The notes under the pieces: model-generated
Seen by the model: only the letters and a program-made list of their open reading frames with translations
Told to the model about the DNA's origin: nothing
Database searches by the model: none
Program-made: the position numbers and the translations under genes
Shown: positions 1 through 11,310 of the stretch, one piece after another
Layout of the letters: each line of letters opens with the position of its first letter
Position numbering within the stretch: position 1 is the stretch's first letter
Source of the DNA: Mesostigma viride
Lineage: Eukaryota; Streptophyta; Mesostigmatophyceae; Mesostigmatales; Mesostigmataceae
NCBI GenBank assembly: GCA_009746045.1
Contig: RPFO01000448.1
Coordinates: 2,166,047-2,230,046, forward strand
Length of the DNA: 64,000 nucleotides
Direction of reading: 5' to 3'

Positions 1-2125
1 AACAAGCTGCTGTGGCCGCAGGGTTGGCAAAAGTCTCAGCTGTGTGCACTAGTCAGGACCCCTGGACCCTGGCAATAGACACTCAGGCACAGGTCAGTGT
101 GATCAGTGCACAAGCCATCCCTGGTCTTGAGATTGCACCTTCATTTTGGGCACGGGTGCAGGATTTCTCAGGCCAAAGCTCACTGGATGTAGTGGGACAA
201 GTGATGCTCCCTATACTTGGTATTCAGACACCCTTCCAGGTGGTGGAGGGGTACTCTGGTAACACCTTGTTGGGGGAACCTTTTGTATCCTATCCTGGGG
301 TGCTTATCTCAGCTAATGAGCTCAGTGTCACAGGGGTGGGTGCAGTTCCTCTGGACCACTTTAAAATCCCTCTCTCCAGTATTGTCCCTGGTATGGATGC
401 TGTCATCAAGGCAGTCAACACTCAGTATGCACCAGGGGAGATCCCTGATCTGGACAAGTTAGTGCACAGCCAGTTCCTCCATCCCTCAGCCTTTGGGCTG
501 GGTAAGTGGGACATAGCCATGCACTCACCCCACCAAATCTCCCACGTCATACAAGAATGCAAAACACAAAAAGGGTTTACCAAGTGGCTGATGGCCATTG
601 TCCACCAAGCCAGGCAGGAATGGGTCCTGCCCAACCCCAAAAACCCTCAATACAAACCGCCTGTCACCCCTTCATGGGACGTGCCAGAGGGAGCCAAAAA
701 GCTCAGATTAAAATTTGTTCTCAAACAAAAACCACAAAAAGTGGGCTCCCCAATCTTCCATGCCAGACCATGTGTCACAGAATTAAAGGGGACTCCACAC
801 TGCCAAAAGGGGAAACATACACACCTGGGCTGCAACAAACCTCACTCAGGATCATGCTCTCCCTATTCCTCCACAACCTCAATGCAGGCCAAGACTATGT
901 CTGCAAAGCCACTGACATTAAAAGGGCCTTCCTCAGGGGGGACCCAGAAAAGGCTGAATCTGTGTGGAAAGGGAAGGTGTACGTGGTAGACACCCCAGCT
1001 GTGTGGAAACCTTATATTGATGAGCCCCACCTTATCATCAACATTGGGGTGGAAGGGCTTGTCAGTGCCCCAAAAATTTTCAGAGACTCAGCAGAGGAAG
1101 TATTCAAAAAGCTCAAGGCCACGTATGATGACCTGGACCCATGCTTTTTTGTTGTACCCACCCCCTCTGGACTGCTGTTCTTTGTGTGGCATGGAGATGA
1201 CCAACTCATTTGTGGGCCTAGAGCTGAGGTGGAAACCTTTATTCAGCAGGTCCAGGAATCATATTATGAGATTGGCAAACAGGTGGAATTGAGCACAACC
1301 CCCATCCAGTTCTGTGGCATCATGTTGCAGCTGCACAGGCAGCCAGATCAATGGGTCTGCTCTCTCTCTCTCCTCCTGCAGAATATATTCAAGAATGTCT
1401 AGATCTGCTGCATCACACCTGCCTCCCCTTACACATGTGTGCCACTGTTCAGGGCAAACTGGGGTGGTGGTCAGCCATCTGTGGGGCTCCCTTAGCTGTC
1501 ATCAGCAGGGTCACCCATGATGTTCTAGTCAAAATAAAATGCAGTCACATCAGGAAGTTGATCCATGACTGCCCCCCCCTCATCCTCCATGGCCTGAATC
1601 TGATGGAAGACATCCACATACACAGTGTCATGGACAGCTCCATGGAGAGCAGAACAATCAATCAGATGGGGGCACGGGAATCAGGGCTGTTTTTTCTCAC
1701 CAACAGGTCAGATTACATGTCCCTCACTTCCTGGTACAGCAGGCTACACCGCAGAAAACCTGGCAGCAGCAACTCAGCTGAATGTCGTGCTGTGGTGTCT
1801 GCTGCATTGCATGCTCGTTCCCTGCAGCACATGCTCACCTGGCTACAAACCCAGGCAGGCAGCACATGCAATGTCATCTCACATCTCTATACTGACAGCT
1901 ATTCTGTGATCAGTTTTCTAACCAAGAAATCTGTTTCTACTGCTGTCCACACTGACCTGGATTGGGTGATCCTCAAACAGGAGGCAACCTACTTCTCCAG
2001 CTGGCTCATGTGGAAGATGAAGAAAACCCAGCAGATGCCTTAACCAAGCTGAGGGATGCAGCTGGCCCACAATACCAGCTACTCTTTGAGAATATGAATC
2101 CATATGGTATCCGTGTCAGTGTTTG
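1..2125 (+). pseudogene. Ty1/copia-type pol fragment, 5' cut by window edge, frameshifted
   Basis: The readable protein starts with a retropepsin-like segment (DTQAQVSV near base 80, hydrophobic LLGEPF near 270). It continues into a copia-type reverse transcriptase (DIKRAFL near 920, HGDD near 1190) and RNase H (VDSS-like stretch near 1630, SAECRAV near 1775, TDSYSV near 1890, ENPADALTKL near 2020-2050), ending at a TGA at about 2125. The frame changes near 790, 1370 and 2010, so no intact protein is made. It is a diverged relative of the copia-type element at 3296-11310, sharing its order of protease-like domain directly before RT. Integrase and gag would lie left of the window. Assignment to copia rests on RT/RNase H motifs; that it is dead is directly visible. 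Confidence 0.85.
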
Positions 2126-2972
2126 AATAAATGACTGGCCATAGCTCAGTACACAACCACCACACCCCCCTACCACAGCGATAGCTGCTGGGCGCCATAA
2201 AATTCAACACATTCGTTGTGGGGTGTAATGCTGGCTAGGTCAGATTTGTAACCATTTGCAGCTTGAGGACACAAGCTTTGTATCCATTTACTTGATGTGT
2301 GCTTCAGTAACTGGCCCAACCAGCCAGCTGTGTACACCGTATTTAATGTGCAATCTAACACCTGGCCAGAACAGCCAGCTGTAACCAACCTGGCTCAACT
2401 AGCCATGTCTCTCTTGTACCCCTAATCAACTTAAAAACAATAACAATAATGTTGGGGGTGCAGACCTGCATTAAGAAATAAATAATAAAACAATACTGGA
2501 GTTAGTCTCCATGCTTTGCTGTAGACTAAGTCTCAAAGGCATTGTGAATACAACGTATGAATAAGCCTTGTAAACCTACGTTGGTATGTGAATATAAATA
2601 CCACGTGGGCTATGCAGATAGGAATGCTAGTCGAGTCGCATACGTTTCCCTAGATAGGTACTTTGGGTACTGAGGTACGTGACAGATGTCAGTACCCAGT
2701 ATACGTAGTGTCCTGTCATTGGACGGTACTAGAGTATCCTAGATAGGGACCGTACTGCAGCGTGCATTGATCTGTGATCGCACGATGCAGTGACTAGACA
2801 GCGACCTGTCATCGTGTGGCCTCGGGCCGACGGTCTGCACCCAACGGTCACTGGCGGCGCAGCCGGTGAGAGGAACGTTGATAAAGGGTAAACCTATTTT
2901 CTAATGAACCAAGCATTCATTGCTCATTGCATTCACTGTGTCTTCAAGCAATATATCCCACCGCAATCTAAC
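2126..2972 (+). other. 3' untranslated part and probable LTR of the first copia fragment
   Basis: No gene is visible. An A-rich tract ending near 2450 is followed by TGTTGGGGGTGCAGACC at about 2451, the kind of start seen in copia LTRs, so 2451-2972 may be the 3' LTR. The partner LTR is outside the window, so the borders are not proven. The right end abuts the gypsy LTR directly. Confidence 0.35.
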
Positions 2973-3295
2973 TGTCGCGTAACAATTCGTTGTAGTTACG
3001 GACGTAAATTAGGTCTTTTGCCTCGGTTGTCCCTAGGTTTACGTGTAGCTCCTACCGGGACACTATTGTCCTCGTAACAGTACTGTGGTGCATTGGGTGC
3101 CTTTGGGCGCCGCGCCGCGTACTTTACTAGTGGTCCTGATCCTTTGGTAGAATGTAGTGGACCAGCGTGCATCTGTAGGCGAGGGCCATGTCGGCCCAAG
3201 CGTGTTGGACCGTTGGTGACCATTTATGCACGTTCTACCCCTCGTGTGTGCACTCGGCGTGTGTTAAATGAATTAACACATATAGGCTTGGGTCA
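2973..3295 (+). repeat. Gypsy 5' LTR, first part
   Basis: From TCGCGTAACAATTCG at 2975 onward it matches 23115-23435 with only scattered differences, and stops exactly at GGTCA (3291-3295) where the copia-type element has inserted. The remainder resumes at 11311. The first seven bases do not match the right LTR, so the 5' edge was altered or truncated. Confidence 0.9.
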
Positions 3296-3989
3296 AGTTA
3301 ACGCCAAGCGCATTGGCGTGATCCTGATTCGGCATATCTCTGCGATTCCAGCGGCACCGGAACGAGTTCATTCCGACAAGTATCAAGAAAGTTATGGCGT
3401 TCCGACTTCCCGGTCGCGCGCGAGCGCGAGCCGGCTGTTCTTCTAAGTCGGACGTGAATATTTGCCGACGACATATGGGGTCGACAGTAATTCCTGGGCT
3501 GACAGGAATTAGGTGCTGTACCTACGACGGTATTGGATTAATACGTCGTACGCAGGAAATAGGAACCTTAACCTGTGGTCTGTTGGTACCGCAGGCTTAG
3601 TCCTGGACTTCTAGGTGCAGATGCAATAGTCACTGTGGACTGTGCTCTGTGGTCACTGTGCCTGTATGGCAGACCTACTGTATAGGAGCTGGGCGCTGTA
3701 CAGGTAGTGAATACTGTACCGGGGGTGTTATTACTGAGCAGGCCTCCTAGGCTGCTCAGGACTAGCAAGCACAGTGCACAAGTATATAAACAATAGGCCA
3801 GTGCCAATGGGCATCTCTTGCGAGCCCGCCTCACGTGTTGTGCCTTGACTTGGCAAGCGCGTGTACAAGCCTCAAGTGTGTGAGCGCTGTAACATTATCC
3901 AATTTTAACAAAGCTCCGTTTCCAACCATATTCACACATTGCTGCATTGCAACCATATCCTTCACATTGCGTTGCTAAGAACGTTAACT
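3296..3989 (+). repeat. 5' LTR of the nested copia-type element
   Basis: The 694-bp direct repeat pairs with 10615-11310. Terminal inverted octamers are AGTTAACG/CGTTAACT. A TATA-like GTATATAAACAA at about 3781 could serve as promoter. A palindromic CGCGCGCGAGCGCG run lies near 3413. Confidence 0.95.
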
Positions 3990-5092
3990 CAAATTACAAC
4001 CAGTCTCAGCGGAACGGCCAGGAGGGTCGTTGCCGGTTGCGGTGTGCAGCGTTGACGACGCGAGGAGCTCGTCCGGTGGTGAATGGTGCAGGAAGAACAA
4101 CGGCAGCAGGATTTCCGGTTTCGGCAGTCTGCTGGGGGTTCGATTTCGCCTGAATTGCGTCGTGTCGTTCGGATCTATCTTTATTGCTTGCAGATCGTCC
4201 GCCTGTAATCGCAGCTTCGTGCAATTCGTCGACGACCAGGTCGAAGATTGGGAGCGAATTCTGCGACACGTACAAACCATCGTCATTCCGGAGCACCGGA
4301 GCATCGACGACCTCGAGCAGGAGCTTCACGGTTGGTCGGCATCCAGACGGTGATTACAGCAGTAGCTGAGCGAGTGCGGACGGAGTTGGCGGCAAGGCGA
4401 GGCGAGGTTGCGGAGGCAGCTGGCGCAGGGCGACACGAGTTTGTGCCGACAGCAGCGGGCGGGTGTACCACGTGCTTTCGCAGGCATCGGCGACGAGGGT
4501 GTTGCAGCGGGGCCAGTTAGGCGTGAACGACGCGGAGCGGAGCATACAGGCGGCTTGCAGAGGTCGGGGCGACAGCGGAAGCCATCACCGGAGGACAGCG
4601 CGCGCAAGAGTCGGCAGGTTTCCGGAGCGAGTAAGAGTTCCTTTTCAGGAACTGCCCCCCCCTTCGCGTTCGTGTGACGCGTTGGGAAGAGTTTGCACCT
4701 CTTGGTACGATAGTGACCTTGAGGTGGGAGCAGGGGGTGTCGCTGGGCTAGGCGACGAGGCACTTGGCGACCACGAGGTGCCAAGATACAATCCGCGGGG
4801 TGCCAACGACGGGTTGTCACCTGTCTACTATACCAACGGTGACGATTCAGTCATCGCGGGCCGACAGCGGGTCGACGACGGCGCAGCAGGTAGCAGGGTA
4901 CCAGAGCTGATTGTGGTGAGCGACAGCGACGACGACAGCGACAAGGAGAACCAGGACGCGCCTGGGGCCAGCCGTGGTGGTCTTGCCTGAGTGGTAACAC
5001 TTGGCACTTTCCTTTCTTGTTCAGTAGCTTATATTGCTTTAATTGCTGCTTGGCCACTTGGCTGGCTGTAGCAGATCTGAACAGAGGCCATC
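3990..5092 (+). other. Leader of the copia-type element, possibly with a decayed upstream ORF
   Basis: Between the 5' LTR and gag the plus strand keeps coding-like stretches in shifting frames (4030-4353, 4248-4520, 4463-4990). They may be one ORF broken by indels. No domain is recognised. No convincing initiator-tRNA primer binding site is seen just after 3989. Confidence 0.4.
4463..4990 (+). CDS. Hypothetical upstream ORF of the copia-type element, acidic C-terminus
   Basis: A 175-residue frame ends just before gag. Its last 35 residues contain VPELIVVSDSDDDSD, a hydrophobic core followed by Ser/Asp that resembles a SUMO-interacting motif. The rest is Arg/Gly/Ser rich and unrecognised. It may be the end of a longer frame starting further upstream. 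Whether it is translated is unknown; the SIM reading is inference. Confidence 0.3.
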   Translation: MYHVLSQASATRVLQRGQLGVNDAERSIQAACRGRGDSGSHHRRTARARVGRFPERVRVPFQELPPPSRSCDALGRVCTSWYDSDLEVGAGGVAGLGDEALGDHEVPRYNPRGANDGLSPVYYTNGDDSVIAGRQRVDDGAAGSRVPELIVVSDSDDDSDKENQDAPGASRGGLA

Positions 5093-6278
5093 ATGGAGGA
5101 TGGAGCTATCAACCAACAAGCGGGCTTTATGGGCTTTGCGGGGCGCGGCGCTGGGATGGATGGACGAGATGGACGCGATGGACGCGGTGGACGCGATGGA
5201 CGCGGGGACGGCCAGGCGCTGGGAGACCAGGCTGAGGTGCCAGATAATCAGAGCCAAGGATCGCAGGGCGGTCAGAACGCGCCAGCCGCAGATCAAGCGG
5301 CGCCTAAGCGACCGACCGTGCTGAGGGGTACGCGGTGCTAGGCCAGTTTCAGTCCATCAAGGACAATTGGCAGCCCCGGGATGCTGAGAGGATGTTAGAG
5401 GACATGAACTTGTACACGGAGATATACAACGGTGACAAGCTTCGCATCCTGGCGTCTAGTGCCTACATACGGCAGTCGGCGAGGCGGCTGTTCAAGTTTG
5501 TTCGGGAGCGACACGCGGCGGGGGACACCTGGGCGGCGTTTATGACGCGACTCAGGTGTTCCTGAGTGACAAGAGGACCATAGATGGGTCCCACCTGAAG
5601 CAAGAATACCTGGACTACAAGCCCATCAAGGGGCAGCTAGTGGTCCACGCCTTTGAAGACTTCGTCAAGCTGAGGGAGGACGCCATGGCCAAGGGCTTCT
5701 TCGTCGCAGATCGGATGGCCATGGGCGACTTTCTCAAGTCGCTGCAGCTGGATCCGGTCACCATGGATAATGTGACCATCCACATGCGACAGGTCCATGG
5801 CTGGGCAGCCATGACGGACCAGTTGTATGAGTGTTTCAGCGGCAAGTACGTGGGTGGTAAGCGCCCTCGTCAGGGTGATGAGGAGGCCACTGAACCCACG
5901 GTTAAGTCCATGAGGGGATCGGGCCACGGGGGCCCAGCGCCCTCGAGAGGGCCTGAGACCTCTTCAAGGGGTCGAGGAAGGTCCAGGAGGGGGCGTGACA
6001 GAAGGGCTGGACGGGGGACCCCGCCGAAGTCGGGACATCCACAGTCCCAGTTTGACTTCAAGAGGGTGGGTGGTCCTCCCAAGGCTGGGCCCAGCAGTGG
6101 GACCTCACGGGACATCAGTCAGGTGGAATGTTATTTCTGCCAGGGGAAGGGTCACTTCAGGAATGAGTGTCCCTCGTACCTGAGGCAGGAAGGTCAGAGC
6201 AAGCCAGCTCAGGGTGGCAGCAAGGACAAGGCTGGTCCATCCCAGGACAAGGGCAAGGGCAAGGCTGCTGATCATTGA
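5093..6278 (+). pseudogene. gag of the copia-type element (three frames)
   Basis: The product is the capsid/nucleocapsid precursor. It begins MEDGAINQQ with a Gly/Asp/Arg repeat stretch (DGRDGRDGRGG). It moves into a second frame near 5335 and a third near 5530, where the core continues past a VFLSDKRTIDG segment. Near the end lies a CCHC knuckle, CYFCQGKGHFRNEC (about 6130-6171), in an Arg/Gly/Lys-rich, RNA-binding context. It ends at TGA 6276-6278, and the same frame stays open afterwards into pol. The two upstream frame changes look like decay rather than programmed shifts because they lie in the middle of the capsid region. Confidence 0.8.
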
Positions 6279-9200
6279 CTTGAGCCTGCACACATCCCTG
6301 AACCCTGGAGGGTGCCCCCAGGGGTGTGTAATGAAGCTGCTAGTGACAGCAGTGAGGGGCAGCCCCATGCTCTAGTGAAAGAGCCTATTGGACACGATGG
6401 GGCAAGCTTGGTTACCACAGAGAGTATGCCAGCTGTAGCTGCAGTGGTTACTCGCCAACGTGCCCGCCATGGCGGTGCTGAGCCTGAGGTAGGACCTGGT
6501 GATGTGGACCCAGGTGGATCTCAGAAGCATTCTGACCGTGCAGGACTGGCACAGGATGGTCAGGATGAGGATAGGGCTGGAGACAGTCTGACAGGCACGA
6601 CCCTGGTGCCTCCTGTACATAAGGGATCTGTACATACCTTGAGTGCTAATAATGACAATAAAAGATTTTCTCTCTTGTATGACATTGCCTCAAGGTTGCA
6701 TACCATGTTTGGCCATGCAGCTCAGTCTTTGCAAGTTGCTAGACGGCTGGGAGGAAGTGAGTTGTACTCCATCTGCCAACAGGTTGCTCAAGCTTGCAAG
6801 TGCAGGCTAGTTGCTAGAAAGCCCAAGCAGTCTCATGCCAGGACTCCTATTTTGCAGCCAGGCCATGTGCAGGTAGATATTCAGAGAATCAGGGGTTTGA
6901 AGCTGCTGGTGGCAGTGGACAGATATACCAAGTACAAGACCCTAGAGATCCTGCCTGACATGGAGAAGCCTACATTGATTGCTGCTCTGAAGTTGACAAG
7001 GAGCAGGTACCCTGGGTTGGAGTTGTTGCAGTGTGACATTCAGTTTGAGTGCTGTGAGAACCTGCCAGAGTTTCCAGAGTTGCTGATTACACCCAGGGAG
7101 AGCCACGGCCAGCAAGGGGTGGTGGAGAGAGCCATCCAAGAGATCAAGACTGTGCTGCTGGTGGAGAGGATTCCAAGGACGTCATCTGCCATTGTGACAT
7201 CTGCATGGCTACGTTCTGTGGAGGACAGGCTGAACCTGAGGACTCCCATGTTCTTTGGTGACATTGCCATCAATCCTCTTATGCTGCATACCAGGATGCT
7301 GCCAGCTGATGCTGAGCAGGCATGGAAGGAGAAGCTAGAGGCCAAGTTCCTCAAGCTGAGGCAGAAAGACAAGGGCTGGAGTGTCCTAGAACCTAACGTT
7401 GGACAACAGGTTGTTGTGTGGAAGGAACCAAGCTTTCCAGGGAAACGTGGCAGCTGGCATGATGGGGTGGTGACCCGAGTAGAAGCCGCTGGCCATAAGT
7501 GCTGGGTGGCCATTGATGGCTCCCAAGCAGTGCACCGTCTGTCCTGGTCAAAGATCCGTCCCCGGGGAGGTAATCAAGGAGACCTCTTCCAGGTGCCCGC
7601 TGGTGTACAAGGCGGGGGTGACGTGGAGCTTCCTGATCAGGGTGCTACAGCTGTATCGAGCCCTCAGGGTGACCCTGGCCCGGCCCCTGGGGTACCTTCA
7701 CATACGGTGGTTGGGCAAGCAGGCGGACAGGCTGCACCTCCGGAACGGCCCGACACCAGGCCTAGGGGTGTGCGTCTATCAGATATTGTACAGGCTTTGC
7801 AAAGAGCCAAGAAGGAGCCTAAGGTGTCCAAGCTTGTCCAGTTGGATGAACCTGAGGTAGCTGCCATGGAGATAGATACCAATGCACAGGTTTCTGTCAT
7901 GGGACCTCAGCATACAGGAGAACTGCTGGTCGGAGAACCAAGTTGCCCCTGGGTGTCTGATTTCAGTGGTAGGACGCATCTAAGGGTGTTGGGAGAGGTT
8001 ACTGCCCCTGTCATGGGTGTGGATGTGACCTTCCTTGTCCTAGAGGACTATGATGGCCCTGTGATTTTGGGTCAGAATTTTCTGGGCAATCCTGGGATTT
8101 CTATCAGAGCTACAGCTCTGAGAAGAGATGGCTGGGGGATGATTCCCCTAGAAAATTTCAGGACAACATTTCCAGTCAGGTGCAGGGCCAAGCCGGTCAA
8201 GGGTGTAAAATGGGATGAAGGGGAGGTGCCCCCAGCGGCCAGTTTGGTGATTCCAGCTGTGTTGCACCCCAGCAGTATTGGCATAACTCACAGGAGCCTT
8301 GCTGCACACTCTCCTTTGACATATGACCAGCTGGTCCAAGAGATGAGCTCGCCTACTTTGTTTGAGGCTTGGAAGCTCGCCTTCTCCAAGGCATTGGAGG
8401 AGTGGTTGCAGTTTGAGTGTGCTGCACCAACAGACAGACGTCCCCCAGCATCAAGGAAGCTTGCTTTGAGATTTGTGCTGAAGAGGAAGGTTGTGGATGA
8501 GGTATCAGTGCCCCATGTCAGGCCTGTCCTGAATGAGTATCACGGCACGGGGAGTCTGCCAGGAGAGGAGCTATACACGCCAGGGATGCTACACGACACA
8601 TGGAGAATTTTGCTATGTCTCTACGTGGGGTTGCTGAACAGGGGAGCAGCTATGTCATCAGTGCTGCTGGACTTCAAGAGGGCATTTTTAAAATCTGATC
8701 CAGAAGTGGCCAGGAGGGTGTGGAAGCAGGATGAGCCTTACTGTGTTGAGGTGCCTGCCATCTGGAAGCTGGAGCTGCATCAACAATTCCTGGTTATTCT
8801 GAAGGGCCTGGAAGGACTCAGGTCGAGCCCAATCATCTGGAGACTCACGCTGCAGGAAGCTCTGATCAGTGAGTGTGGCTTGAGAGTGTCTTCAGTTGAT
8901 CCCTGTTTGCTGCTGGCCCAATGGGAGGGTCTGCCAGTGTATGCTAGTTTGCATGGAGATGATCTGCATTTGCTAGCCCCCACGACCTGGCTGAAGAAGT
9001 TTATTCCTGTCATCAGTGGCAAGTTTTCACTGGGCAAGGAGCTGTGGCAGGAGCCCAACAAGCCTGTAGTGTTCTGTGGAATGCAGGCTACCCTGTTCAG
9101 GAGGGACGGGGAGTGGAGTATCAGGCTTCAGGCTGGAGGAGATTATAAACAGACCATTGTGAAGGCCTTGCCAGAGAAGATCACCCAGGCTGCAGGACCT

Positions 9201-9868
9201 GAGTTGAGAGGCATGTGGGCCTGGTTTGCCAGCATCTGTGGTCCGTCTTTGATGGTCCATAGCAGAATGCCTGATGAGGTGCTTGAGGATGAGAAGCCTC
9301 GAGTCATAGCCCGGTTGGTGGAGAGTACCCCTGATCTGATTTTGTCTGGGATTGACTTTGCCCAGCCTATCACCTTGGAGATCTTTGTTGACAGTTCCAT
9401 GGATGCTCGCCAGGTTACCAAGGTCAGGGGGAGATCTGCTGCTCTGTTTGCTTTTTATCAGAGCAGGGCAAGTTTGTTCAGCTGGTACAGCAGACTGCAG
9501 AAGAGGGTCTGTATCAGTTCAGATGTGGCAGAATGCAGGGCCATATGCGAGGGGATCCAGTCCAGCCTGTACATAAAGGAGTTAATGCTGGAGCTGGCTT
9601 CAGTTACCCCTTGGACCTTGCAGATGGAGACGTTGTTGCTAACAGACAGCATGGGTATGGTCCAGTTTGTTCACAAGCAGCTGGCCAGAGCCGGGACCTG
9701 GATTATTTGTTGCTGAAGGAGTTGGCCAGTTTGGTTGACTTGAAGCATATCCCTGGCGAGGAGAACCCTGCTGATGCATTGACAAAGCTGCCACACAAGG
9801 CCCCAGCCCAGTACAATGTACTGAGGAAGCTCATGAATGCTGACTGTCAAGTCGGTCTATCTGTCTAA
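6279..9868 (+). CDS. pol of the copia-type element: IN - retropepsin-like - RT - RNase H
   Basis: The frame is open from just after the gag TGA to 9716. An HHCC-like zinc region lies around 6690-6820. The integrase core has Asp in HVQVDIQ (6876), Asp in LQCDIQF (7035) and Glu in QQGVVERAI (7125). A protease-like fold follows integrase: DTNAQVSV at 7875 and VILGQNFLG near 8061, with the usual DTG glycine replaced by Asn. RT has LDFKRAFL near 8670 and HGDD at 8952-8963 in place of YVDD. RNase H has FVDSSMD, VAECRAI, LLTDSMG. A shift near 9690 moves the end (ENPADALTKL) into another frame that stops at 9868. No DTG or DSG motif occurs between gag and integrase. Expression would need TGA readthrough or an internal start. 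Confidence 0.88.
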
Positions 9869-10614
9869 AAGCTGAGAGCTGGGTGCTTAAGTCTCTGGAT
9901 ATCAGGCTGGGAGCTTGATTGTACATAATCCTGAGCACACCTTGAGGGGTGAGACATGTCTCTGGTGTGGGAATGTCTGACATTGTCTCTGATGGAGAGA
10001 TGTCTATCTGGGGTTTTCATCTCAGTCTGAGGTTTCCCCAGATCTGTGGTTTGTGGGCGGGGTTCGATTCCCTGGTGCCGTCTTAAGGCGGAGTTTCACG
10101 GACTGGCTGACCCATCCACCATGCTGGTGAGGTGGCGACAGGTCCCCTGATTTTCCACGGTTGGAACGAGTATGGAGCTTGTGTTTTGCATGTGCTTCGC
10201 GTAGATGTTGTGTCTGGTTCGATAAGGGGCAGCAGACCGGCGCCGACTCCCGTCTGGGGGTCAGCAATGTTTTCTGATGAGCTGTTGTGGGTGATCTGTG
10301 GGGTTTCGCCTAAGGTCCTGAAGGTTGTACATACTTCTCAAGTTCTTAGCTGAACACCTATGGGCTGCCACAGTTGGCCAACCTCTTGTACATGGGTAAC
10401 ACAACGAGCCTCCCGTGAAGGGATAGGGACTCATTGTAATTTGTTTGTGCTCCTGAGCCAGTATGGGTGCTATGTACATATAATAAGGAATCCAAGCTGA
10501 CTGTCATGCCCAGCGGGTTGTGACTTGTAGTCGGGGAGGATATCCAGTACCCATTGTGTGTGTTTGTATGTAGACTTGTGTGAGCTGCTACAGCTCAAGA
10601 AAAGAAAGGATTGG
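9869..10614 (+). other. 3' untranslated region and polypurine tract of the copia-type element
   Basis: No reading frame with recognisable content. The segment ends in the purine-rich run AAGAAAAGAAAGGATTGG immediately before the 3' LTR, a good plus-strand primer. A tRNA-B-box-like GGGTTCGATTCCC lies near 10055 without an A box. Confidence 0.6.
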
Positions 10615-11310
10615 AGTTAACGCCAAGCGCATTGGCGTGATCCTGATTCGGCATATCTCTGCGATTCCAGCGGCACCGGAACGAGTTCATTCCGACAAGT
10701 ATCAAGAAAGTTATGGCGTTCCGACTTCCCGGTCGCGCGCGAGCGCGAGCCGGCTGTTCTTCTAAGTCGGACGTGAATATTTGCCGACGACATATGGGGT
10801 CGACAGTAATTCCTGGGCTGACAGGAATTAGGTGCTGTACCTACGACGGTATTGGATTAATACGTCGTACGCAGGAAATAGGAACCTTAACCTGTGGTCT
10901 GTTGGTACCGCAGGCTTAGTCCTGGACTTCTAGGTGCAGATGCAATAGTCACTGTGGACTGTGCTCTGTGGTCACTGTGCCTGTATGGCAGACCTACTGT
11001 ATAGGAGCTGGGCGCTGTACAGGTAGTGAATACTGTACTGGGGGTGTTATTACTGAGCAGGCCTCCTAGGCTGCTCAGGACTAGCAAGCACAGTGCACAA
11101 GTATATAAACAATAGACCAGTGCCAATTGGGCATCTCTTGCGAGCCCGCCTCACGTGTTGTGCCTTGACTTGGCAAGCGCGTGTACATGCCTCAAGTGTG
11201 TGAGCGCTGTAACATTATCCAATTTTAACAAAGCTCCGTTTCCAACCATATTCACACATTGCTGCATTGCAACCATATCCTTCACATTGCGTTTGCTAGG
11301 AACGTTAACT
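10615..11310 (+). repeat. 3' LTR of the nested copia-type element
   Basis: Near-identical copy of 3296-3989. The visible changes are single bases or one-base indels near 11038, 11115, 11128, 11188 and 11291-11300. It is followed at once by the GGTCA target duplicate. Confidence 0.95.

Larger units (their letters stand above)
3296..11310 (+). mobile_element. Complete copia-type LTR retrotransposon nested in the gypsy 5' LTR
   Basis: Two LTRs of 694 and 696 bp (3296-3989, 10615-11310) differ by only about half a dozen bases, so the insertion is young. The 5-bp target duplication GGTCA (3291-3295 and 11311-11315) is exact. The unoccupied site is preserved in the gypsy 3' LTR around 23431-23435, where the same flanks join with a single GGTCA. 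The interior holds gag with a CCHC knuckle, integrase, a retropepsin-like domain, reverse transcriptase and RNase H, with IN before RT as in Pseudoviridae. The LTRs begin AGTTAACG and end CGTTAACT rather than TG...CA. Gag has two frame changes and pol one, so this copy looks defective unless shifts are programmed. Confidence 0.93.
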
